This document shows positions 12,001 through 24,100 of a stretch of DNA of 64,000 nucleotides, in pieces (positions within the stretch are counted from its first letter, which is position 1; every line of letters starts with the position of its first letter). The DNA lies in contig SRSI01000066.1 of assembly GCA_005656395.1 (NCBI GenBank), positions 1 through 64,000 on the forward strand, written 5' to 3'. A program made the position numbers and the translations under genes. Under the pieces are notes generated by a model. It was not told the DNA's origin, made no database searches, and saw only the letters and a program-made list of their open reading frames with translations. The stretch comes from Strongyloides papillosus (Eukaryota; Nematoda; Chromadorea; Rhabditida; Strongyloididae).

Positions 12001-12698
12001 CTACTTATTTATATGTGACATAGCATTTTCATAAGCATCACTTCTTTTAAAAATATTTATCTTCCTTTCAATTTGTTTTGCCGTTAGTTGGAATAAATTT
12101 TTAGGATCACGTTCCATTGCTTTAAAATTTTTTCCGTGTTTGGTAACCATCATAAGACAAAATCGAACATCATCACCAAGTAACTTAAATTTTGTTTCTT
12201 TTACAGATTCTTTTGCTTTTTTCTCAATTTCAGATACTACTTTTATTGACTTTTCCGTTTTCGATGTACTTTGATTTATAATATCCTCTGGAATTGGACG
12301 GATATAAGCAACATTTTCTTCTCTTGCTTTTTTTAATCTTTCTAATGCTTCAGCTTGTTCTTTAACGCTACCCAAAGTAGGAATTGATTTGATATCAACG
12401 ACTTCACCACTATAAGCATTATAAGTAGTGTGTAATTTCTTTTGAACTTCTGAAATTGCTCTATTAGGATCAAAGACTAAACCCATTGATTCTAAATTGT
12501 TTTTTGTCGTTTCATTTTTATCCCAGTTTTTCTTGATAGTAGAACTATTAGGGTTTTAATTAGTAAAAATAAAATATTTAAAACTTACAAAGCGGCTCCT
12601 CGTATAAATTTTTGTTTATCACGATTACCCCTATTCTTTATTTTTTTGTAACTGTATGAAAAAGTTTTTTTTCCTCCTTTTTTCACGGATCTAGGCAT
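12001..12698 (-). CDS. nop-16: Nucleolar protein 16 (NOP16), ribosome biogenesis
   Basis: Exons 12589-12698 and 12001-12544, separated by a 44-bp phase-2 intron, encode 217 residues; human NOP16 is 178. The start [16 protein letters not shown] is basic like the family N-terminus. The signature [17 protein letters not shown] followed by FDPNRA aligns with the NOP16 core (AWD...NLxxMGLAxDPNRA). A second conserved block near the C-terminus has [17 protein letters not shown] and [15 protein letters not shown]16 is a nucleolar factor of large-subunit ribosome assembly. The middle is a longer Lys/Glu-rich linker than in vertebrates. The start codon lies in the small first exon. Confidence 0.92.
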
Positions 12699-13023
12699 TA
12701 TCAATAAACAAAAATTACCTTTTAAAATAAACTTTTTAAATTTATGAACACTACTCCAACTGAAGGAAACAATCGTTTCAAGAAGATTTTAGACTTATCA
12801 ATTTGTTTACAATTATTTTTTATTATTTTAAAAATTAAAAATAAAAAATTCTAGTCATTTTTTTAACTATAGCTTTTATTATATATTATAAATATTTAAG
12901 ATGATAACTATAAAAACATTAAATTTGTATATAAGGGAAATTAATGATGTGAGATCAAACATATTTGTATAATACATTGTATTTTATGTTTCAAAAATAA
13001 ATTGTTAAGTGAATAGTGAAACT
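12699..13023. other. Short intergenic spacer: neurexin 3' UTR and NOP16 promoter
   Basis: 325 nt between the neurexin stop and the NOP16 start on the same strand. A minus-strand AATAAA at 12875-12880 is a candidate polyadenylation signal for neurexin, giving a 3' UTR of about 150-170 nt. Confidence 0.5.
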
Positions 13024-15123
13024 TTATACATACCATTCTTTGAAAGCCCGTTTTTTTGTTTCCAACGTTGACATTCCATTTGTTTTATTTAAGCTTGAAG
13101 TCATCAGTCCATTTCTCCCGATAGTATGGTAAAGTTGGCCATTTATTTGTGGATTATTATTTAACATATTATTATCAGGATATTGATGATGTAACATTGA
13201 ATTTGATTTATTTGGTAATGTTGCAGACATACATGGATTATTAGATAGTCCATATGAATTTTGACAAGGCGTTACCCCATTAGTCAATGAAACATTATTT
13301 AAATTAGGTTTTATTGTAGTTCCAACATTTAAATGATTATGTCCATTGGGACAATTTGGTAATGCATTAATGTCGGAAGTAAAGATAGTGTGTTGTTTAT
13401 TAGCCATAATAGGTCCATCATAATGAGAATGTTGCATCATTTGTGGAGACATTTCTGTTGGAACTGGTGTATATCCTCCTCCTACAGAGAGTATTCCTGG
13501 TGGTTTATGTCCATTTACATATACAGGATAATGTTCTGATCCAGGAGCTGCTTGTCGACATCTGAAGACACAAAATACTACAATTGCAATTATAAATATG
13601 ACAGATATTGAAGCAATCGAAATTAAAGCTGTACGTGGGAAATCTTGTTGTCCTGTAGTATTCTTTGATCCATTCATTGCACCAGATAATGTTGTTCCCA
13701 TTGGTGTTGTAGGTCTAACAGCATATATAGTTGTTGTGGAAGGATTATTGGTATTTGAAAAAATATATGGTGAATTTGTAATTGGTTGAAAGGTTGTAGT
13801 TTGAATATGTAAAACTAAAACAAATAATAATTATTATAAATATAATAGTATTTTTTAAAGCTAAGCAACTAAAAAATTATTTTTACAAGTATTAATGAAA
13901 CTAAACACAATTGTGAAAAATGGATATGTAAGTAAAAAAAATGAATATACGAGACAAGTGGAAATATAAAAGTTTTAGAACTACAAAGCAAAATATTGCC
14001 AATTTGCATACCAGTTGTTGCTAATGTAGCAAGAGCTTTAGTTATTGATAAAGATGACTTAGTAGTGAATTCTGAGAATGGTGAGGTTGTTGGTGTTAAA
14101 TCTTTTATTAGTTGATAAGGTTCTTTATTAGTACTTGTCATTTCTAATTTTTTAAAATTTAGTTGGTTACTTTCAGTTATTTTCGAAGAAGAAGTTGTTG
14201 TTTTTGTGCTATCTTTTATTATAATTGTTGGAGGAGTTGTTGTATGAGTGATAAAATGGAATGTTGGAGCACCAATATCCGACCACCATCTCTCAGAATA
14301 GTCATCATCATTAGTAGAGTCATTTGGAACATCGATTTCAATACTTATTGTATTATCAATCATTGTTTTTTGTGTGCTATCTATAAATGATTTTGGTGTT
14401 GAAGAAAAATTTTTTCAATTGATTTGTTATTAATTTTTGTATCAGGATCAATAATTGTATATTTTTTGTTAAATTCTATAAGGAAGAAACGTGCAAAAAA
14501 AATAAATAAAAAAAGTTAGTTAAACAAAAAAATTTTTTGTTTGCATATAAAGTTAATATAAATGGAAGCATGCATTTAAAGTGAGTATTTTACTTTGTAA
14601 CAGCAAAATGATGTACACAAAATAAATTAAACTTACTTTCTTTAGAGCTTAAATCTATGTTAGAAATTTGGGGATTTGTAGTAGTTGTCTTTAATTTATG
14701 CTTTCCTTTTCTAGAATGCTTTCCAGATGATGTTGTATAAAAAGTTTTTGGAGTAGAAGACTTATATTCTCTATTTGGATAAACAGGTGTAAAAAAATCT
14801 GAAAAATAATATTTTAAAATATGTACATAAAATATTTTGAACTTTAAAATATTTTTAATTTAGTTACCTTCATTATTTTTATTAGATTTATTAATTTTAT
14901 AGTTAGGAGCAAATTTAGGTAGTGGAGGCATTTTATATACATCATTTTTACATTCAGGTATATCCCAATTCATTAAACATATTAAAGGATTACTAGTTGT
15001 TCTCCCCATCGTACAATGATTTTTAAATATAATACATAAAATTGATAAAAAAAGGCACAGTAAATGGCGAGAAATTTTTATTTGATATGGAAATCTAGCC
15101 TGGAAGATGTTAAAAACTAGCAT
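13024..15123 (-). CDS. nrx-1: Short (gamma-like) neurexin isoform from an internal first exon
   Basis: Alternative first exon 14868-15123, then the shared exons 14637-14798, 14012-14380 and 13024-13814, gives about 525 residues. The exon starts with an ATG followed by a basic region and a hydrophobic core (LLCLFLSILCIIF), that is, a signal sequence. It ends in phase 1 with G, exactly like long-form exon 11 (17706-17817), so both splice to the same acceptor at 14798. It cannot be an internal exon of the long form: a phase-1 entry at the nearest acceptor hits a stop. A TGCAG site ends at 15140, 16 nt upstream of the ATG, and looks like a spliced-leader acceptor. The product would have no LNS or EGF domain, only a short Cys-containing N-terminus, the Thr-rich stalk, membrane span and PDZ tail. 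C. elegans nrx-1 has a comparable short gamma form; the match in layout is inferred. Confidence 0.75.
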
Positions 15124-18100
15124 ATTATTATATAAAGAACTGCATTGAAAATTATTTGAAATTTAAAATAAAATATATTTTGAAGAATTTAATATGTCTA
15201 AAAGTTCTATATTAATTTTAATAATAGTTATTTATTTTTAAATGAAAATAGTAATAATAAAAATTTTGTTATGTGTGGATTTTTTGCAATATTCTGAGTT
15301 AAAGAACCCAAATAGACATAAGAAGTAAATATTTTTAGGATATACAATTGTTGTAATGAAAAAAGATAAAATCTAAGATTACATTTATACGTATGGTTTG
15401 GTCGCTAATGATGAAAGAAATTTTAAAAAGTCTCTAATATGTGTTTTTAGAGAATATTATAGGGATTTATTATTATTGAACTGATTGTATTTGTGATAAG
15501 TTAAGAATGATAATATTAAATTTTATTTATTTTAAAAGTAAAAGTAATTATAAATCTTATTAGCAGAAGAATTTAAATTATTTATTGTGATTAATGAAAA
15601 ATAATATTAAAGCAAATATAAATATTTCTAAAAAAACGTTATTATAGTAGACATAATTATTTCAACTAATTGTTATATTTCTAAGTTTAGATTTATTATT
15701 ATATATTCTAGAAAGTATAAATAAAATTTTTCGTTTAAACATAAATTTAAAAATAGTTAAATTACATATATGTACATAAAAAAATATACTTTTACATTTG
15801 ATATTGTGTATTTAAGAAACTTTCATTTAAATTTTAAGTTCACAGAAATCAAAGATTATAATTACTTAATAAAATTATTCATATATAATCATTATACTGT
15901 TTAAATGTAACAATAATTTTCCAAAAACTTCAAAATACATTTTAATAATATTGAAGCAATAAAATTGCAGTCTTTATAATAGATTTCTCTAACAAGCTTC
16001 TTATAATAGATATACAAGATAAAGGTATGTATATTTTGTTGTCACTTCTAATATAAAATTTAATAACGCAGATTATCAAAAGCTTGAATATCTTTTTTAT
16101 ATTTTCTTTTATATTATTGTGAAAATTATTAAAAAATGTACTAATATGTACATATATACACATATATCTAGATATATTTATATACTTTTGTGTAAAAATA
16201 TTCCAATATAAAGTATCTTAAAAATTTTTTCCACTGTTTCACGATGATTTAGTAATTGCTTATAATTTTTCTGATAAAGAATAAAAATAGAATAAATAAT
16301 GAAAAGTAAAGTAAGGAAAATATATATCATATTACAAAGTTTGTATAAATAACTTAATAGAATATGAATAAAAGGTATATAATAGTGATTCAAACTATCC
16401 AAACTAGCGGAAAAAAAGTATTATAATAAGAAAGAATTTCAAAAGATTTATTTAATTTTTTTAAAACTTATAATTCTAAAAATACACAGTATTGATATTT
16501 TGCTAGTTTTAAGAGGTTACAGTAATTGGATAAATCAAACTTATTAAAAAAATAGTTAGGAGTTTGTTAATTTTTATTATAAAATATTAAAAATTTAGTT
16601 TAAATAATTTATAATATATTTAAGAACTTTAAAAAAATGTTACTACTAAATTTAGAATACTGAAGAATAAAACTTTTTATAAAAACTCCCTATTGATATA
16701 AAACTAAGAATGTTATACATTGACATTTGCCCTTCATATGCAATTGAGACCCAAGAGAATCATTGAATATTTTTAATTTATGAAGAACATCAATAAGATA
16801 ATATATCTATATATTTATAAGAAAGCATTATATAACAGCTTTTGTAACACTTCTTATAAATAAAATGTTTCTTGTGAAGTTTCTTCTTATAGAATACACT
16901 TAAAAGTATACATGTAATTGAAAAATATACTTTATATTAAATTGATAATTTTATCAAAAGTCCTATTTTATAATTTTATAAACAAATAGTAGACATAAAC
17001 AATAGTAGTAAATAAACGGGAAATATTTATTAATTTTGCAAAACCCTTACATATATTATAAAAAATAATAAAACATATTTTTAGCAAAATCTAGAACTTA
17101 TTTCTACCCAAGAATTGACAATTTTGAATAATAATATTATAAATTTTCTAACTTTAAAAATTTTCAATGAAAAACATGCTTATAATAATTAGAATCAAAA
17201 CAACGTTATGAGAAAATATATTAAAATTAGGAAATATAGTTCATAAATCTTTTCATATAATCTAATTATTAATAATTACTAAATATCATCTTTATATATA
17301 ATTATTTCTCTTTATCTAAAAAACAGAAATACTTTTTCACATGAGAATATTATGAAATAAAAGATGTATTAATTCAAAGATTTAAAAAGACTAATAAATT
17401 AATTTCAGTTTTAGAAGGAAATTTTAAAAGAATACACATATCTATATCAATAAAGATAAAATAAATAATTAATTGTATATAAAATTTTCACAGGATAAAT
17501 GTAAAAAAATCAAAATAGTTTTATAAAATAAAATTTCCATTTGTACATTATAACAAAATCACAGGCATGTTTAATTTATCCTATAATCATATAAATATAA
17601 TATTAGATTCTATAAAATCTATTCAAATATTCTAGCATTTAACTTTATAATTAGATAAAAATTTGCTCCGAAACTTTTTAATGTAAATTTTTTTATAAAA
17701 CAAACCGTCGTTATCTAATGATTCAGCAAAACAACTATCATGAAAATCATTTAATGAAAGACAAACATCTGCAACACCTGTTATCAAATTATCTGTATTC
17801 TGTTCAATTAAAGAGCTCTAAAATAAAAAATATATAATTATTTCGAAAAAACTTTTTAATATTTATGCTCTATATGTACTTTATGCAATTTATATAAATA
17901 ACTTTGTTTTAATTAATTATCATATTATGTGTAATATATTTTAAAATACAAGTAAATAGTAAAAAATACATTGGTTATCGCAAATATAAGATAAATCTGT
18001 TATTTAAATCTTTATTTCAAAAATCGATGTTTTTATGATTTCCAGATTATAATTTACTTCCTATTCAATGAACATTTTGAATAACATTCATAATCGGTTT

Positions 18101-21100
18101 ATAGAAACAAGTAAAGTTATTTTATTTAAAATTATATTGTAATGAGAAATAAACAGCCAAATAATTGACGTTGAAAGAAACATTTTTAAAGTTGATTTTT
18201 AATGTTATTGAAAACTATAAATACTTTAAACTTTATTTTTAGAAACAAGATAAAGTGTAATAAAACTTCTAAAGCTTACATAATTAATATCTATATCGAT
18301 AAATGTATTATAAATTTTAACATAATGTTTTGCTATCATTCAAAAAAAACATTTTTGCAAAATTCTACAAGTATTAATAATACATATAAGAAGCTATAAC
18401 TATTGTTTATTTGTAGCTCCATTTATAATTAGAAAATAAGAATTTATTTTTTAACATTTAACTAGAAATACTTTAATGAAAATAAATTATAATATGGTAT
18501 ATTGATAAAATAATTCTTAGAAAATAGTTAATAATTTTATTAGGAGTAATGGAGATAATTGTATAAATCTTACCAACAACCATCAATGGTATAAAGCATT
18601 AATAAATTAAAATGTATGTATTTGACGTGAATGCTGTTTGTTAATGCAAAAAATTATTATAAAATAAATTCACATGCATTTTTGAAAGTTATGTTTATTA
18701 AGTGATGGTAAATTTTCCCTTTTAGAAAAAATAAAAATAATTATATTTTTAATATTATGAAAACATTTTTAAAAATCAATTGGGAAAAAGGAACATTTTT
18801 AATGGATAATATTAAAATGTCTAAAAGGTTTACTTTAAATAGTAGTGAGATTATAGAAAATACTTAATGGTATAATTAATACCCAATATCCTTATGGATA
18901 GCTTAAAGTATAAACAAAATTTATATTTAGCAAAATAATTCAATGATAAATCTATATATCTTTATCAAGATTATATTGAAATTTTCCTAGATAAAGGATT
19001 TTTAGTGTGAATAGTATGAATTATGCCATAAAATATATATTATTATCAAGTTAAACTATCATCATTATAAGTATATTTTTAAAAAGTTTTTAAAGAATAT
19101 AAACAAGGCTTTAAATTTATAACAGTTTGGATAATATAAAAATTTAAAAATATTATAATATATTATTTGTTGGAAGACAGTCTAACATTATTTGACGCAT
19201 GAATCAATGAATTCAAAAAGTTCTTTTTTAACCAAATTGAAATTTTTATGCTTCTTAATCTTTTATAAATATATAATTTAAATAAATCTGTTTAAAGTTG
19301 TTAGTAAAACTAAAATATGAAAAAGGCAACTAGTAAATGTTAATTATGTTGGAGAATTGTGGACCATAGCATACAATTGATGGTACATTAACATTCTATA
19401 TAATAGAATATAATTTAAAACATTTTAAATTTTAAAACGGCACTTTTAAAATGGATAAGTATTTTTTACCATAATAACCTCAAATATTAGTCAAAAATAT
19501 TTTGAATTAATTTATCCATAATAAATAAAATAAAACCTACCATTTCATTAACTTTTGAATTGTTATTTCCACTCTTGGATATGTCTTCTTTATAGTCATT
19601 TGTGATATTTAGATTGTTGGTTTGTACCTCTGGAGGTTGGTAGACTAATTTAGGTGCTCCAGAAAAAAATGTTTGAGGATGCTCTGAAATAAATTATTTA
19701 TCATTAAGGCAAAATGAAAACACTCTTTTTTTGATAATGAAAAAAAAATGTATAAAAATAAATGCATTCATTTATGTTTTTAAGATAACTTATATTTCCA
19801 TAAATTTTCGACTATAAAAAGATGTTATCCAAATATTACTAAATAATTTTATAAAAGGAACAATAGATTAATAGTAGAATTTTAAGAACTTAAAATGTAA
19901 ATAGGAATGCTTAAGGATTATTTTAAAGTGAATTAAATAAAATTTAGATACGTATTTTAAAAGGAATAAGTTAAAAAGTAATACGCTTTAAGATTCTAAA
20001 TATGATATATTCAAGAAAGCATACTTATTTTAAAATCTTCCTTTTATATTTTGGAAAGTTTAAGAAAAGAGGAATAATAAATTAGGCTGAAAATTGAATC
20101 ATTAATATAAATTTTGAAAAGAAAAATTATATTAAAAGAATGTAATGTATATTAAACTTTCTAGTTGAATTCCTGGTAAAATAATGTATTATAATATAAA
20201 CTTATTAAAAAGTTTTATCTTTATAAACATGTCTTATTCTATTAATTAATTCTCATACAACATTTTAAAGAAACATTTTTAAATTTAATATTTATATTAA
20301 ATTTGTTAATACGGTAATATAAATTAGTTAAAAATTTAATTTAATTGATATTTATTGGTGGTAAAAATTTATAATAATAAAAATGGCTCTCATAATTTAG
20401 TTGGCATAAGCTTAATTTTCTACACTAAATATAATTGTATTTCCGTAGTGACGAATAAATTAAATAGGTAACAAAAATATATTATTTCATTATTTTAAGA
20501 CTGGTATGTGTTTTAACACTAAAGATGAAAATGCTAGTGCTTTATTTTTATTTACTAGAAATGATGATGCCTTTAAATCGGGACGGAAATAGTTCATTTG
20601 AAGGAACCATTAATCAACCATTAATGGTATTCAAAATTTGACAACCACAGTAGGGAACCTATTGATAAATAAGAATATAATACCAAAATTTTTAAAATGA
20701 CTAAAGTAGAATGAAAAGATAACAACAAACAATAAAAAAGTGTCTTTTTTTAAATTTATCTTATAAAATATTTGTAATAACTTACTGATAGAAAATAAAT
20801 CCAAAGGTTTTATAGAATTAAAATAAATGCCAGACACTTTTCCTCGAATACCATTATTCATTATATAACGCTTTCTTATAGTTGTTTTATTATTTTTTTC
20901 CATATTAAAAACACTTTGAACATCACCAATAATTATATTATCAATTTCATTTAATTTAAATAATTCATTGTCACTTAATATTTTATATGTTATTGGATTC
21001 ATATTATCAAGTTTAAAAGAAATGTTATTATAATTTCTATCCATATGTAAAATGTGGTATTTTCCATCATTTACAAGATTTGTGTAATTTAAAATTATAT

Positions 21101-24100
21101 TATGATTTTTAAATTCTATATTGTACTTTAAATTAATTCTACCATTTAATAAATATAATATCAAATAATTATTTGTTTTTGAAGTACAGAAAATAGAAAA
21201 TATTGTTCCTGATGATGAGTGTGTTTGAAAACCAATGGATAATTCATCTCGTATTGTAGATGGTTTTAAACCATTTTGATATGTATAGATAATAGAAGAT
21301 TTACCATCAAGAATGTATGTTGTGCTTACTAGAAGTAATTTTTAATTACAAAATAAATATAAAAACTTACATTTTTCGCACTTATATCCAATAAATGTTG
21401 TTCTCTTGCAGTCACAAGATATATCTGTCCATGTCTGTAGACAAATACCATTATGTTGACAACTATCTAATTCACATTTAATGGATGGTGCCTCACATCC
21501 ACGAATAACATTTTTTATATCTTGAGAATCTGTTAAAAATGAAAAATATTCTTTACCAACACGTAAATTACTCATACATCCTCTAAAATTTGGAATTCCT
21601 TCTAAAAATTCTGGTAATTGAAAATTTTCTGGTACACCACCGAAATAAAAATTTCCTGATGATGGGAATAACATATCATCAGATAAAGGTAAAATAACTG
21701 TAAAATTATCAATAGTTAATGAATACATATTTCTATCCATGTCTTTTAAAACTAAAATACTATGCCATCTTAAATCATTTAAATTTGTATTAGAATTAAA
21801 ATTTCCACTTATAGTTGTAGTGTATTTTCCACGTTGTGGATGACGTATATATATTTTTCCATTAATTAATTCAAATGCAACAAATTTTTCAGATATAATA
21901 GATGTTTCTCTTTCTACTAATAACAATAAACATCTTTTTTGAAGAGTACGAAAACGAAATGACAATCTTCCTCCTTTTTCTGATGATTTCAAAAATGTTT
22001 CCTTATCAAACATAACAAAACTAAGAGTTTCATTAAATGTAACTGAATGAGATTTGTGCTTTTTAATTTCATTCACCTTTCCTTCAGATTCATCATTATA
22101 TTGTATTCCTAAAAATTCTCCATCATTATTAGATATATTGTTGAGCATATTATATCCGTTAAAAAATACTTCACTAACTTCACCTCTAAATATTTCGTTT
22201 TCTTCTTCTAATGTTTCAATAGATTTATCACTAGTATGTAAAGAATAACCAAATGTAGCTTTACTTATAAAAATACGGTAATCTAAATTATTTATAGAAA
22301 TATAATAACTTTTTTCTAATTTTTTATCAAGGTATAGCATTAATTTAGCGCCTCTTCTTTCAAAGCTAACTAAATGCCATTTATTATCATTCAAAATTTT
22401 AGACCCCCAATTAAAAATGCGTGAAGTCTCATTTGATAAATGATATTTTAATGTTAGTTTTCCATTAAGTAAAAATAAACTAACTCCTCCCTGGTAATTA
22501 GGGAGTGATGATAAAGTATCAAAAAGTACACAATTTCTATGTTCTGTTTTTATGAGTGCAGAAAAAGTTTCTGCTTCAGAAGAAATTTGATAGGGAAACG
22601 TTAATAATAAAGCTTCCCGTTCTTTAGCATTTAAATTACTAAAAGTAAAAAATTTCGATGTTTTAAAACAATTTCTTTGTTGACATGATGCTTGAGAATC
22701 GATTATTTTGCTACTACATCCTAATTTAATATTGTTATCTAAATTTGACGTTTCATTGTTTTCAATAGATAATGAAATTTTAACATTTATTCCATTAAGA
22801 CGGAAATTTTTAATACACCCAATAAATCCTTTTCCCATATTTCCATTCCATACTTTCTCTGAGAATCTTGTGTAAAATTGTTTTGAATAACTGTAAGTAT
22901 TTTGATGGAACGGAGCACCGCCTAAATACAATGGTTCATCAATTATCAAATTAGCAGAAACTCCTGGTGTACTAAAATCAGTCTTTTGTCCATCAACAAT
23001 AATTGATCCTGTTCTACCTAGTCTTTCCATCTCAACATTATGCCATGTTTCTCCATCATCTAAACGTTTAGGATTAGATTGAAGTCTTATAATTCCAGAA
23101 CCTAAATTTAATATCATCCACAAATAACCGTCTACTATTTCAAAGGCAATAAAATCAAAGTCGGCATTTTCAATATAAGGCATTCCATGATATAGAATTA
23201 AACCATCTCCATTATTTGTTTTAAATTGAAATGCTAAACTTCCTGTGGACAATGAATTCCACTTTGGTAATGTAAGAAATCCTTTACCCGAAGTAAAAGA
23301 AATAACATCCGGTATAATGGGATTATCTGAACAAAAATAACTTAATTCCCCTTCAGTTCGAATAACAGATTTGCTAAAACCTTCATCCGATAATTCTATC
23401 ATATCAAATAATTGAGAATTAGCTTCATATTTTAAAATGGACATACATCCTTTAAAAAACAATGAGGAATTACCAACTATATTTTTATGAGTAGTAGGAA
23501 CTCCGCCAAAAAAAATATATCCATTTCCCAAATAATCTTTATTTTCAAAATTTTGTTTTATTTCATCAGAATATTCATCGACTGTTAGTTTAATCTGTAT
23601 TATTAAAAATTAGGATTTTTTAAAATAAATATCAAATAAATTAATTATTATCAATAACAAAAAGAAAAAGAGGATAGTGAAAAAGCAAATAAAACTAAAA
23701 AATTTGTAAGCAACTTTTATCATCCAATGAAAAAAAAGAAATCAATTAATTAACTTAAAATTCTTCACCATTCAAAGTAACTAACTCTTAATACAAACTT
23801 ACTCGTACTGTTGTTGTTGCCATTGAATTCTAAATAAGCATAATAAATGGCAATATTTAATAATTATTGTTTTATCAATATAATATTATTATGTTAATTG
23901 GGGAAATGCTTTTAATTTTTATAAACTTACTTTTATTAAATCTCTATAAAGATTCAACGAATGCCATTCTCCATCATCAAATCTTAAACTTTTCTTTTTA
24001 TTAAAAATTCGAACTACTCTTTGGTCTGCACCATAAAATTGACTGTATATGTAGACGACTCCATTTTTAAGATGAATTTCCATATTATTCTATAAATTAA

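Noticed and set aside
15942..16402. Two minus-strand hydrophobic frames inside the neurexin intron
   Set aside because: Composition follows AT content, one lacks an ATG, and neither connects by phase to neurexin exons.
20490..20640. Less AT-rich patch in a neurexin intron with short plus-strand frames (MKMLVLYFYLLEMMMPLNRD)
   Set aside because: Frames are under 45 codons, show no family motif, and no splice-phase link to neurexin or another gene was found.
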